Shown: positions 16,063 to 23,407 of the stretch, piece by piece
How the letters are laid out: every line of letters begins with the position of its first letter
How positions within the stretch are numbered: position 1 is the first letter of the stretch
Source of the DNA: a bacterium UBA2214
Lineage (GTDB): Bacteria; Zhuqueibacterota; Zhuqueibacteria; Residuimicrobiales; Residuimicrobiaceae
Assembly (NCBI GenBank): GCA_002327255.1
Contig: DCUM01000038.1
Location: 1,721 to 25,127 of the forward strand
Reading direction: 5' to 3'
DNA: 23,407 nt
The notes under the pieces: model-generated
The model's input: the letters and a program-made list of their open reading frames with translations, nothing else
Told to the model about the DNA's origin: nothing
Databases searched by the model: none
Translations under genes and position numbers: made by a program

Positions 16063-18935
16063 TAAAAATCCCAGCCGAAGAAAAATTGCGTGAACCAGGC
16101 CGATTCAAAATCGTATTGCCCGGGTTGATAAAATTTATCGATATCCACGAGTTCAAATTTTCGGCCCACATCGAAGCGCAGGATCAACATATTGGCCAGC
16201 CTCAGGCGGACGCCAAAGCCCGTGCTGCCCAGGAGGTTGTCGAGGTGATTCTCCCAGGCATTGCCGGCATCGAGGAACAGCGCTCCGCGAATCGCGCTGA
16301 AAGCCAACCCGCCGAAAGGAAAGTGCAGACTGAAGCGGTCGATGAATGGGAAACGCAGTTCATTGCTCACCAGCGCCAGTTTGGTGCCCCAGAGCCGCCA
16401 CAGTCCATAGCCGCGCAAATCCCAGCTGCCGCCCATGAAGAAGGGCGTGGATTCCTTGCCATGGTTCATCTGTGTCCAGATGCGCAACGCGTGGGCGCTC
16501 TGATTGGAGAGCCGGAAATAACGGCGGTAATCCACGATGGCGGTGATAAAGTTGACGTTGGAATGGGCGATATCGAGTGTATTGCCCACCGTCACATTGA
16601 GGCGGGTGCCGTCGATGGGACCGCTCGGCCCCCACAGGGAATTGTCTTTGACGTAGGAGACGAAATTGGACATCAGCAGGGCTTTGCGGCGGTAGCCCGT
16701 CGCATACCATTCCTTGTCGGAAAAACGCACGTTGAGGTTCGCTTCGATGCGCTTGAATTTTGACAGCGGATAACTCAGGGCGGCATACCCCCCGTAGCGC
16801 CGCTCCCAGAACCAGTAATCATAGCGGCTGTAATATTGCCCGGCAAAATGATACAAGCCCGTGGCGATGTGCGTGCGCCGTGATAAATCCATGCGCGTCA
16901 CCGCGAAATTGAAACTGGATAAAAAATCGTTTTTGCTGCGGGCGGTGTTGTAGAGCAGGAAAAAATATTGATGGTTGCCGAGCATGTCCGAGACCACCAG
17001 TTGCGCGCCGCCGGAGGTGCCGAAAATCGGATCCTGCGTGATCTGCGATTGGGCGATATCGAGGCTGAACCTGGGCTTGTATTTGATGTCCTGCGAGTCA
17101 CCCGAGCCCGCCAGTCTGCGATACTGCCATGGCGGCGCCAAGGGGGCCAGCGTGTCGGAGGGATGGGCGGGCGCGGCCGCAATCTGTTGCATTACGGCGG
17201 ATTCGCGATAGATATTAAAACTGAAATTTTCGAACACCGTGAAGAGCAGATCGCCCCCCGGTGTCCACTCCGGATCGTAGGCGCCGCAGACAAACGAGGT
17301 GACTTGCTTCAGGCTGTTGGGGGGCTGCAGCGTTAATCCGGCTTGCGCAGCGATCGGGTCGGGCGTTTCAACATCGGGCGCCGGCAGACTCCAGATGTTC
17401 TGCGTGCCGCTGCGATCGGAGACAAAAGCGATGCAGGCGCCGTCGGGAGACCACGCCGGCATGAGATCCTGAACCGTACCATGGGTGAGCGGACGGACAC
17501 GGCCGGTCTGCAAATCATAGAGAAAGAGATTGTAATATCCGTGCTGGCCGCTGGGCCCGCGGTCAGAACTGAAGGCCAGAAAACGTCCGTCCGGCGAAAA
17601 AACCGGATCGCGATCATCAAAGGGATCGTCGAGAAGCGCCTGCAATCCCTTGCTGCGCCGGTCGAAAAGATAGAGATCGCTGCGGCCGCTGAAAGCGAGA
17701 CCGGAGAAGACGATTCTGCTGCCATCCGCTGACCATTTCGGGGAAAAAAGCGATACCAGTTCTTCGAACTCGAACTGTTCGGTCACACGTTTCTCTTTCA
17801 CATCCAGGATGTAAAGAACGTCCTTCTCACCATGTTTGGAGACAAAGACCAGCTCGCCGTCATCGTTGACATCGATGGCGCTGTTGAGAAGATGAAACGA
17901 CTCGAACTCGGAATTGCGTTCACCCTCCACCAGCGTTTCCAGTTTGGGCTCCTTGAATCCCTTGCGCGCCGGGGCGAGATAGATGTTGGCATACCCGGTG
18001 CGGTTGGAAATAAAAACCACGTATTCGGAGTCGGCCCGATAGAAAGCGGGTTTGATGTTGATGCCGCGACGGGTGATCTGCTCGCTGATGCGGGCGGCTA
18101 CATCTTCGTGCGTCAGGAGCGGGTAATACTCTTTTTTCAGGGCGTAAATCCAGGCGGCGTCGAACTCCCGCAAGGGCACGCCCAGGGTGAAGTGCATGAC
18201 CTGGTCGAACCGGGGCGACATCCAGACATTTTCGATGAGCTGAAGGATTTTTTCATCGCCATAGGTTGTGGCGATGTAGCGCAGGACGGCCTGGCCTTCC
18301 TTGTACATGAGAAACGAGCCGCTGATTTGATAGATGCGCTCCACGGGGAAAAGGTAACCGTTGATGACCGCGTCGCGGATGAACATTTCCGCTTCGCTGT
18401 TCCAGCCCCTGGACCAATACTCGGCCAGCCCTTCCATGAACCACAGCGGCAGCCCCGGATGATTGGTCATCTTGTGGTTTTTCAGGACACGCTGCACCTT
18501 GCTGTAGGTGAAGACGTGCACCAGCTCATGACGGAGGACATCCTGGAATTCGGCGACCGAACCATTGGCGGGCACGACGACGCGTCCTTTGAGAAATTCG
18601 AAAAAGCCGCCGATGCCCTCGGGGATCAGGTAGGAGATGGTATTGGATTCCTGGAAATGGGCATGGGTCGCATAGAATATCAGCGGAATGCGCTCATGGA
18701 TGCTGTGGTTGAACTTGTTCTCGAGAAAAAGATAACTCTCTTCGGCATAGGCGGCGCCGGTTTCCGCCAGCTCGCGCATCTGCGGATAATAGTAAATATC
18801 GAAATGTTCGGTCTGCATGATACGCCAGTCAAAGTCATTGTAGATGACCTTGTTGCGACCGAAATAATATTGGCTGTGAAGTGACGGCGTCCACAATGCC
18901 AGAATGGATAGAATCGTAAAAAACATTTTTTTCAT
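16062..18935 (-). CDS. Outer-membrane metallopeptidase / beta-propeller / Omp85-type barrel fusion
   Basis: This encodes a 957-residue outer-membrane protein with three parts. After a signal peptide (1-21) comes a gluzincin, peptidase MA-like domain (about 35-290) with zinc motif HELVH at 136-140 and WFMEGLAEY at 165-173, where E168 is the likely third ligand. Residues about 300-600 form a TolB/PD40-like propeller with repeats such as FSPDGRFLAFSSDRG and WSPDGACIAFVSDRSG. The last 320 residues look like an Omp85/BamA barrel: alternating beta strands, GGSWDLRGYG with R841-G842-Y843 (the conserved (V/I)RG(F/Y) loop motif), FLDAGNAW, and a terminal Phe typical of BAM substrates. It could be a surface or periplasmic protease anchored by its own barrel, or an assembly factor with a protease arm. 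An AGG lies 7 nt before the ATG. It is coupled to the propeller lipoprotein. Similar proteins are annotated as Tol biopolymer or WD40 proteins, which misses the ends. Confidence 0.9.
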   Translation of the reverse strand: MKKMFFTILSILALWTPSLHSQYYFGRNKVIYNDFDWRIMQTEHFDIYYYPQMRELAETGAAYAEESYLFLENKFNHSIHERIPLIFYATHAHFQESNTISYLIPEGIGGFFEFLKGRVVVPANGSVAEFQDVLRHELVHVFTYSKVQRVLKNHKMTNHPGLPLWFMEGLAEYWSRGWNSEAEMFIRDAVINGYLFPVERIYQISGSFLMYKEGQAVLRYIATTYGDEKILQLIENVWMSPRFDQVMHFTLGVPLREFDAAWIYALKKEYYPLLTHEDVAARISEQITRRGINIKPAFYRADSEYVVFISNRTGYANIYLAPARKGFKEPKLETLVEGERNSEFESFHLLNSAIDVNDDGELVFVSKHGEKDVLYILDVKEKRVTEQFEFEELVSLFSPKWSADGSRIVFSGLAFSGRSDLYLFDRRSKGLQALLDDPFDDRDPVFSPDGRFLAFSSDRGPSGQHGYYNLFLYDLQTGRVRPLTHGTVQDLMPAWSPDGACIAFVSDRSGTQNIWSLPAPDVETPDPIAAQAGLTLQPPNSLKQVTSFVCGAYDPEWTPGGDLLFTVFENFSFNIYRESAVMQQIAAAPAHPSDTLAPLAPPWQYRRLAGSGDSQDIKYKPRFSLDIAQSQITQDPIFGTSGGAQLVVSDMLGNHQYFFLLYNTARSKNDFLSSFNFAVTRMDLSRRTHIATGLYHFAGQYYSRYDYWFWERRYGGYAALSYPLSKFKRIEANLNVRFSDKEWYATGYRRKALLMSNFVSYVKDNSLWGPSGPIDGTRLNVTVGNTLDIAHSNVNFITAIVDYRRYFRLSNQSAHALRIWTQMNHGKESTPFFMGGSWDLRGYGLWRLWGTKLALVSNELRFPFIDRFSLHFPFGGLAFSAIRGALFLDAGNAWENHLDNLLGSTGFGVRLRLANMLILRFDVGRKFELVDIDKFYQPGQYDFESAWFTQFFFGWDF

Positions 18936-19019
18936 ATAAACCTGTCAGGTCGGGTATGGTTTGCTGTACCTGAGACTGGATGAATGCCTCTGCTGCGATG
19001 CAAGCTCGCCCGGACTACC

Positions 19020-19472
19020 TTATCTGAATGCATTCTCCACCATGTGGCGGCGGTAATCGAATATGCGATTCAGTTTGCGGCGCACCCATAGTTTTTCCGC
19101 CAGCCATCCGGCGATGCCAAATCCGACGTCATAGGTGACCCGATCCGTGATCTCGATGCCAGTGGCCATCTCGATGAAGTGATGTTCGTGATACCAGAAT
19201 TTGTAGGGCCCCAGACGCTGCTCGTCGACGAAATAGCGGCCCTCCTCGACATGGGCGATCTCGGTGAGCCAGCGCGACCACAAACCCGGCAGAAAACGGA
19301 TACGGTACTCGATGAGCTGTCCGGGATACATCTTGTTCACCGGGGGGCTGATGATGCGGAAGCCGAGCTCCGGCGGCGTCAAAGCGTCGAGATTGGCCGG
19401 ATTGGAGAAAAATTCCCAGACGCTCTGCAGCGGCGCGTCGACCGTTTGGCTGCGATATAAATGATTGATCAT
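19020..19472 (-). CDS. SRPBCC-family ligand-binding protein
   Basis: This encodes a 150-residue single-domain protein of the START/SRPBCC (polyketide cyclase/dehydrase, CoxG-like) superfamily, which folds around a hydrophobic ligand cavity. It shows the usual opening FYRSQTV-like strand (LYRSQTVDAPLQSVWEFFSN), the ITPPELGFRI-like segment (LTPPELGF), repeated strands in the middle (IEYRIRF, WLTEIAHVEEG, FVDEQRLGPYKFWYHEHHF) and a C-terminal helix. Homologues are often miscalled cell division inhibitors; the ligand is unknown. I chose the ATG at 19472 because GAGGG lies at 19477-19481 on the minus strand and because this start matches the domain boundary; an in-frame ATG at 19610 would add 46 unconserved residues. 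It lies 84 nt upstream of the peptidase-barrel gene on the same strand and may be cotranscribed. Confidence 0.85.
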   Translation of the reverse strand: MINHLYRSQTVDAPLQSVWEFFSNPANLDALTPPELGFRIISPPVNKMYPGQLIEYRIRFLPGLWSRWLTEIAHVEEGRYFVDEQRLGPYKFWYHEHHFIEMATGIEITDRVTYDVGFGIAGWLAEKLWVRRKLNRIFDYRRHMVENAFR

Positions 19473-19476
19473 CAAG

Positions 19477-19481
19477 CCCTC
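19477..19481 (-). promoter_or_regulatory. Ribosome binding site deciding the SRPBCC start
   Basis: GAGGG on the minus strand lies 4 nt before the ATG at 19472, supporting this internal start over the longer in-frame reading. Confidence 0.6.
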
Positions 19482-19655
19482 GAGCGTTTTTATCAGGAAA
19501 ATGGCCCTGCGCAGCCTGAAGGCTGCAAAAAAAAAGAGTCTGTCGCCTTGTACCCAAAATATACGAGTTAAAATTTTGTTAAAAAACCAGGATTTCCGCT
19601 GTAATAACATAATGGCTTATGCCCGGCATGCATCGCAAACCTCTTCCGTTAAAAT

Positions 19656-19679
19656 AATTCGAATTTTGCATATATGCAA
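19656..19679. promoter_or_regulatory. Two adjacent palindromes in the divergent promoter region
   Basis: AATTCGAATT (19656-19665) is immediately followed by TTGCATATATGCAA (19666-19679); each is perfectly symmetrical. They may be regulator sites between the SRPBCC and glycosyltransferase genes. Confidence 0.35.
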
Positions 19680-19919
19680 GTAATTCTACCAGCCCTTGCA
19701 ATAACGGCCGCACGCATAACCGATACGGTGACTTGATGAGTGAAATGAACAACTTCAGCATCCGGCTGCCCCTCACATGCCACAGTTCGATCCGGAAAAC
19801 CGCCAAAACACGGCTGGCGCCCGATTGCAGCCATACTGTAAAATATGGCATTACATTTGTATCATCGCCAATATTCATCTCTACTCTAATTTTGCGAGAT
19901 TTGAAGAAATACGGTGTTT

Positions 19920-21542
19920 ATGAATCACGAGCAGCAAGAAATATTAAAACAAATTCTATTTCTCAAAACGAATTTGAAACGCTTCCCCAGGTTTGCTGTA
20001 TTGCTGGTCGCCTTTAACAATGCGAAACAGCTGGTCAGGGTGATTGAGAGAATTCCCCGGGAGATTTATGATCTCCTCGAGGAGATATTTATCTTTGATG
20101 ATTTTTCCCAGGATGGTACCCCTGCCGTCGCCCGGGAGTTTGTCAATCGTGCGATGCTGCAAAAAATAAATATTTTCAGCAATCCGCGCTCCTACGGATA
20201 TGGCGGCAATCAAAAGCTGGGTTATGAATACGCGTTGGCCAAAGGGTATGATTTTGTAATTTTACTGCATGGCGATGGCAAGTATGCGCCGGAATATTTG
20301 CCCGATTTCATTCTGGCCGCTCTGCGCCATAAAAAACAGGTAATTATCGGTTCCCGTTTCATACCTCCTCAAAGAGCCTTGCGGGAAGGCATGCCCGGAT
20401 ACAAGTTTCTGGCTAACCGGGTGCTGACCATGACGCATAACGCTTTTCTGGGATTATCCCTTTCGGAATATTTTTGCGGCTATCGCCTCTATGGCAGTGA
20501 TTTCCTGCAAAAAATAAATTTCAAACTCAACAGCGATGATTTTGATTTTGACACCCAGATAATTTTGCAGGCCCATCGCCTCAAAGAGCCGATCCTTGAA
20601 GTCTCCGTTCCCACCTATTATGACTCTGAAATAGAACGTAAAAAAGGCATCCGCTATATTGGGGAAGTCCTGCACGCCCTGTGGCTCTATCGCATGCATT
20701 TATTGGGCATCAGCCGCCGGGAGCAGTACGAACCGATACTGCCGGTCAGTTATGAACTGAAAAATTTTTCCTACAGTTCACACAGGCAGATATTGAAAAG
20801 CGTACGCCCGGGAGAACAGGTGCTCGATCTTGGTTGCGGGGAGGGTGTACTCGCGCGCGAAATCGGGAAAAACGGGTGTCAGGTGACCGGCGTCGACGTC
20901 CTGCCCGCGGAACACGTCTTGCCGGTTTTTGATGGCTATCTGCAATGGGATTTGGAGAATCCCCTGGGATGGCCGCTGCGGCGTGATTTCGATTGCGTCA
21001 TATTGGGGGATATCATCGAGCACCTGAAAGATGAAAAAACGCTGATGCGCAATGTGCGCCAGGTTCTCAAAGAGGATGGCCGTCTGATCATCAGCACACC
21101 CAATATTGCACTCTGGCTCTATCGAATTCTGCACCTCTTCGGCCGGTTTGAGTACGCCGACAAGGGCATCATGGATCGCACCCATGTCCGTTTCTATAGC
21201 TTGAAGACCCTGAGAAATCTCCTCAAATCGACCGGATTTCATATTCTCAACGAGCGCTTCACAACCATTCCCTTTCACTTGCTCATTACCAGCACGAAAC
21301 TGAAAAGAATGGCAAATGTGGTCAATTTTTTATATTTTCAACTGGTGCGCATCTGGCCCACGCTATTCGCCTATCAATTTGTCCTCACAGCCCAGATCGT
21401 GCGGCTGGAGTGGCGAGAGATGCGGTTGCCGCAGTCCATCGATAACGGAGCGGATGAAACACGGCCACACGGGAACGACAAAGCTGCGGCTTTTGATGCG
21501 TTACGCCGTGAAACAGCATGGCCCTGCACGGTTGCCAATTGA
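19920..21542 (+). CDS. Bifunctional GT2 glycosyltransferase-SAM methyltransferase fusion
   Basis: This encodes a 540-residue protein with two catalytic domains. The first (about 22-230) is a GT-A fold family 2 glycosyltransferase of the dolichol-phosphate-mannose-synthase-like type, with FDDFSQDGT (D60, D61 at the nucleotide-sugar site), YGYGGNQKLGYEYAL, and HGDGKY (D119, DxD-like). The second (about 283-430) is a class I SAM methyltransferase with motif I VLDLGCGEG at 301-309, VTGVDVLP as motif II, and FDCVILGDIIEHL as the acidic motif. A C-terminal region of about 100 residues follows, without clear membrane helices. This pairing suggests sugar transfer and methylation in surface-glycan synthesis. 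The ATG at 19920 has GAAGAAA 10 nt upstream; the GTG at 19914 adds two residues. Base composition is more AT-rich than the genes to the left. The acceptor and sugar are unknown. Confidence 0.88.
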   Translation: MNHEQQEILKQILFLKTNLKRFPRFAVLLVAFNNAKQLVRVIERIPREIYDLLEEIFIFDDFSQDGTPAVAREFVNRAMLQKINIFSNPRSYGYGGNQKLGYEYALAKGYDFVILLHGDGKYAPEYLPDFILAALRHKKQVIIGSRFIPPQRALREGMPGYKFLANRVLTMTHNAFLGLSLSEYFCGYRLYGSDFLQKINFKLNSDDFDFDTQIILQAHRLKEPILEVSVPTYYDSEIERKKGIRYIGEVLHALWLYRMHLLGISRREQYEPILPVSYELKNFSYSSHRQILKSVRPGEQVLDLGCGEGVLAREIGKNGCQVTGVDVLPAEHVLPVFDGYLQWDLENPLGWPLRRDFDCVILGDIIEHLKDEKTLMRNVRQVLKEDGRLIISTPNIALWLYRILHLFGRFEYADKGIMDRTHVRFYSLKTLRNLLKSTGFHILNERFTTIPFHLLITSTKLKRMANVVNFLYFQLVRIWPTLFAYQFVLTAQIVRLEWREMRLPQSIDNGADETRPHGNDKAAAFDALRRETAWPCTVAN

Positions 21543-21568
21543 GAACGAAGAGGTGTTTCTCTTTCGAA

Positions 21569-21670
21569 GTGAATAAATCCATAGTGAGCCATCCTTGCCG
21601 TCTTTGCGGTTCGAGTCGTTATAACCCAAACAGGAATGAAGAGGCCTATGCAAAAAACCGACGTGACTGA
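21569..21670 (+). pseudogene. Remnant of a zinc-ribbon SAM methyltransferase, or small zinc-ribbon ORF
   Basis: A 33-codon reading frame begins at a GTG at 21569 and contains SHPCRLCGSSRYN. A short C-x2-C-G-S ribbon at the very N-terminus is typical of sugar C-methyltransferase-type class I methyltransferases in glycan clusters. The frame stops at 21668-21670, already inside the next gene, so the methyltransferase body is absent. It is best read as the 5' scar of a deleted gene, although a tiny free ribbon protein cannot be excluded. No close Shine-Dalgarno site is seen. Confidence 0.4.
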
Positions 21671-23171
21671 AAACAGATTTTTGGGGGTTGTCTGGTTTCT
21701 ATTTGTTTTACTGCTGATTTTCAATATGTTAAACCATGAGATGTGGAGGGATGAACTCGATTCCTGGCTGGTGACCCGGGATAACGATCTCTCCGGCATC
21801 ATGAATTATCTGCCGTACTCCGGACACCCGGCGCTCTGGTATTTATCGGTGGAATTGATCCAGATTTTTACAGACCACCCGATGGGGATGCAAATCATAA
21901 ACCTCCTTTTCGTCGCGATGGCGGTTCTCATCTTGCTGAAGTGGGCGCCCTTTTCAAAACTTGAGAAAATTTTACTGACCTTCAGTTACTATTTTCTCTA
22001 TGAATACGGCACGTTGTGCAGGAATTACGGCTTGAGTCTTTTGCTCCTCATCGCCTTCTTGAGTTTGTATCGTGTCAAGGATAAATATTATATTTTAATG
22101 GGACTTATTCTGGCGCTTCTTGCAAATGTGCACGTGTTGAGCATGCTCCTGAGCGTGCTGTTGGGCGCATACTGGCTCTGTGAAGAATGGACCAACAGGA
22201 GAAGGCAGAATAACAGCCTTATAAGCAGTCTGCCGAAACTTTCCGCCTTCGCCATCATATCCCTGGGCATCCTGGTCTTTTATCTGCATGCCATGCCCAG
22301 TGCAGAATTCTCGCACAATCCGGCCAAAAATGTTGCCGTGAATCTTGCCGCCATCGGGAACGCATTCTCCCTGATCTACAAGAGCTTTGTCCCCATTCCC
22401 AAAGCGGTGTTTCATTTTTGGAATAGTCAGATTCTACCCGGGTTCGCCCATTTACCGCTTGCCCTGGCATTGTTCATCCTGACGACGCTGGGTTTCATGA
22501 AACGCCCGCTTCGCGCCGCTTTTTATGCCTTGGGAATGGCCGGATACATGTTGTTCTTTATTTTCATCTATCCCGGTTTCTTGCGGCATCACGGGTTTAT
22601 CTTTTTTGTGTTTTTCAGCTTTTATTGGATTTCACGAATCGACAACGTTCACGGAAGCCTGGAATCACTGGATGAAAACCTGGCTGGCCGGCTGCAGCGT
22701 ATCCAGATGAAACTCTTCACCTTTGTTTGCGCCGCTCAACTCGTCGCCGGCATCATGGCGAGCTATCAGGACTGGAGACATCCCTTCTCGGCGAATCGTG
22801 AGGTGGTACGCTATCTGCAAACAGCCGGCCTGGATAAGGATATCATCGTCGGTGATCTTGATTTCATCGCCTCCCCGGTCAGCGCCTGGCTCCATAATAA
22901 AATCTATTACCCCATGTCATCAGACTATGGCAGCTATATCGAATGGAGTGCCAAAAGGCAAAATATCAATTTTTATGATCAGGCGGAAGTGAACGCCTAT
23001 GTCCGGTTCGTCGTGGAGAGCGCATTCAAACTGTGTGATGAAACCCAAAGAGATGTGACACTGCTTCTATCCTACGCGCTTGATCAAGCGCCACTGGCCG
23101 CGTTCACAGAGAGTATCTGTGGAGACGAAGTCTATTACCTCTATCGCATAAAGTATACGGGGCCGCGGTGA
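21648..23171 (+). CDS. Polytopic GT-C-like membrane glycosyltransferase
   Basis: This encodes a 507-residue integral membrane protein with roughly 9-10 hydrophobic segments and a soluble C-terminal part of about 130 residues. The first loop carries EMWRDELDSW, with D35-E36 in the position of the acidic catalytic motif of GT-C enzymes, followed by YSGHPALWYLS, which resembles the first-loop region of GT39/PMT-like transferases. GT-C enzymes use lipid-linked sugars and act on the periplasmic face, which suits the glycan context. The family assignment comes from this motif and topology, so the substrate is open. I prefer the ATG at 21648 (AAGAGG at 21639-21644) over the ATG at 21636, which has AGGA directly abutting it. 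The stop overlaps the next ORF (TGATG). Sequence is AT-richer than the left half of the window. Confidence 0.75.
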   Translation: MQKTDVTENRFLGVVWFLFVLLLIFNMLNHEMWRDELDSWLVTRDNDLSGIMNYLPYSGHPALWYLSVELIQIFTDHPMGMQIINLLFVAMAVLILLKWAPFSKLEKILLTFSYYFLYEYGTLCRNYGLSLLLLIAFLSLYRVKDKYYILMGLILALLANVHVLSMLLSVLLGAYWLCEEWTNRRRQNNSLISSLPKLSAFAIISLGILVFYLHAMPSAEFSHNPAKNVAVNLAAIGNAFSLIYKSFVPIPKAVFHFWNSQILPGFAHLPLALALFILTTLGFMKRPLRAAFYALGMAGYMLFFIFIYPGFLRHHGFIFFVFFSFYWISRIDNVHGSLESLDENLAGRLQRIQMKLFTFVCAAQLVAGIMASYQDWRHPFSANREVVRYLQTAGLDKDIIVGDLDFIASPVSAWLHNKIYYPMSSDYGSYIEWSAKRQNINFYDQAEVNAYVRFVVESAFKLCDETQRDVTLLLSYALDQAPLAAFTESICGDEVYYLYRIKYTGPR

Positions 23172-23332
23172 TGTCCAGGTTTTTATGCGGATTCTGCGCC
23201 GGTGCGCAAATGTTTCAAATCCAGCCGCCGTCGGATTACTGGTTTCAGCGGATAACACCCCATACACCTGAATGGAGCGATTTGGGCCTGCATCGTGACC
23301 TTCCTGAAAGCGGACAGCCTCCGGGACGGTGA
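23171..23332 (+). CDS. Hypothetical small ORF (53 residues), coupled
   Basis: A 53-codon ORF starts with an ATG overlapping the previous stop (TGATG) and ends with a TGA that overlaps the next ATG in the same way. The N-terminus has C6-x2-C9 (LCGFCAG). I recognise no family. Position in a run of overlapping stop/start junctions suggests translation, but codon use and conservation could not be tested. Confidence 0.4.
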   Translation: MSRFLCGFCAGAQMFQIQPPSDYWFQRITPHTPEWSDLGLHRDLPESGQPPGR

Positions 23333-23407
23333 TGAATCACTCAGTTGGGGAAATAATTGATTTTACAACGACAAGAAACGACCGATGGGGCAAAATGAAT
23401 AACCCAA
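23332..23407 (+). CDS. 5' end of a further gene, cut by the window end
   Basis: An ATG at 23332 overlaps the preceding stop (TGATG) and opens a frame that stays open for 25 codons to the window edge. The visible start reads MNHSVGEIIDFTTTRNDRWG and then K-M-N-N-P. Too little is present to name the product. An internal ATG at 23395 with GGGG just upstream is an alternative start in the same frame. Confidence 0.42.
   Translation, partial: MNHSVGEIIDFTTTRNDRWGKMNNP

Larger units (their letters stand above)
19473..19913. other. AT-rich divergent intergenic region with palindromes
   Basis: About 440 nt separate the SRPBCC start and the glycosyltransferase start. The stretch contains adjacent palindromes at 19656-19679 and a hairpin at 19511-19526 followed by an A-run. 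I see no convincing gene in it; a 99-codon minus-strand ORF (19579-19878) lacks recognisable features. It marks the boundary to the more AT-rich glycan region on the right. Confidence 0.55.

Noticed and set aside
17832..18884. 350-codon plus-strand open frame opposite the metallopeptidase
   Set aside because: It is antisense to the HELVH-containing domain and lacks any recognisable motif.
19511..19526. GCAGCC-TGAA-GGCTGC hairpin next to a homopolymer run
   Set aside because: On the plus strand it is followed by A residues, and on the minus strand the T-run comes before the hairpin, so it cannot act as an intrinsic terminator in either direction.
19579..19878. 99-codon minus-strand ORF in the divergent intergenic region
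   Set aside because: It has no RBS, no recognisable domain, and its AT-rich codons look like non-coding DNA.

Overview
The window looks like a chromosomal segment of an uncultured Gram-negative bacterium from the wider FCB group (KSB1 / Calditrichota / Ignavibacteria-like). This placement is inferred from domain content, not from a marker gene. Three things point there. The first protein ends in a FlgD-like C-terminal sorting domain with the NYPNPFNPTT motif. There is an outer-membrane Omp85-type barrel and several lipobox lipoproteins. Shine-Dalgarno motifs are common, unlike in typical Bacteroidota. No rRNA, tRNA, CRISPR array, intact insertion sequence or phage gene was seen.

Layout. (1) 16-5031 (+): a 1671-residue secreted protein with FG-GAP/VCBS repeats, an ASPIC/UnbV domain, about eight bacterial Ig-like (Big_1-type) domains and a C-terminal sorting domain, followed by a strong intrinsic terminator at 5104-5141. 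(2) 5207-10470 (+): three genes in a row encoding a UbiA prenyltransferase of the polyprenyl-phosphate phosphoribosyltransferase type, a lipoprotein with about 18-20 TPRs, and an exported DUF4838-type protein. (3) 10530-13637 (-): an isoprenoid/sugar-phosphate group, read as fni (type 2 IPP isomerase), a 33-codon ORF, a PAP2 phosphatase, then tal (transaldolase). (4) 13638-14071: AT-rich non-coding DNA, then (+) a 41-codon ORF overlapping an LplA/LipB-family ligase. (5) 14908-18935 (-): a coupled pair, a metallopeptidase/beta-propeller/Omp85-barrel fusion followed by an eight-repeat PQQ-type propeller lipoprotein. (6) 19020-19472 (-): an SRPBCC protein. (7) 19920-23407 (+): a more AT-rich surface-glycan region with a GT2-methyltransferase fusion, a remnant of a zinc-ribbon methyltransferase, a GT-C-like membrane protein, a 53-codon ORF and the start of a further gene cut by the window end.

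How the genes may work together. Much of the window concerns the cell envelope. Fni and PAP2 could supply and recycle polyprenyl carriers. The UbiA enzyme could load such a carrier with phosphoribose. The glycosyltransferases at the right end could build or modify surface glycan. The peptidase-propeller-barrel protein and its partner lipoprotein resemble a BamA/BamB-like pair with an added protease domain, and are the most unusual item here. Several very short ORFs sit exactly in stop/start overlaps between real genes and may be overlooked small proteins.
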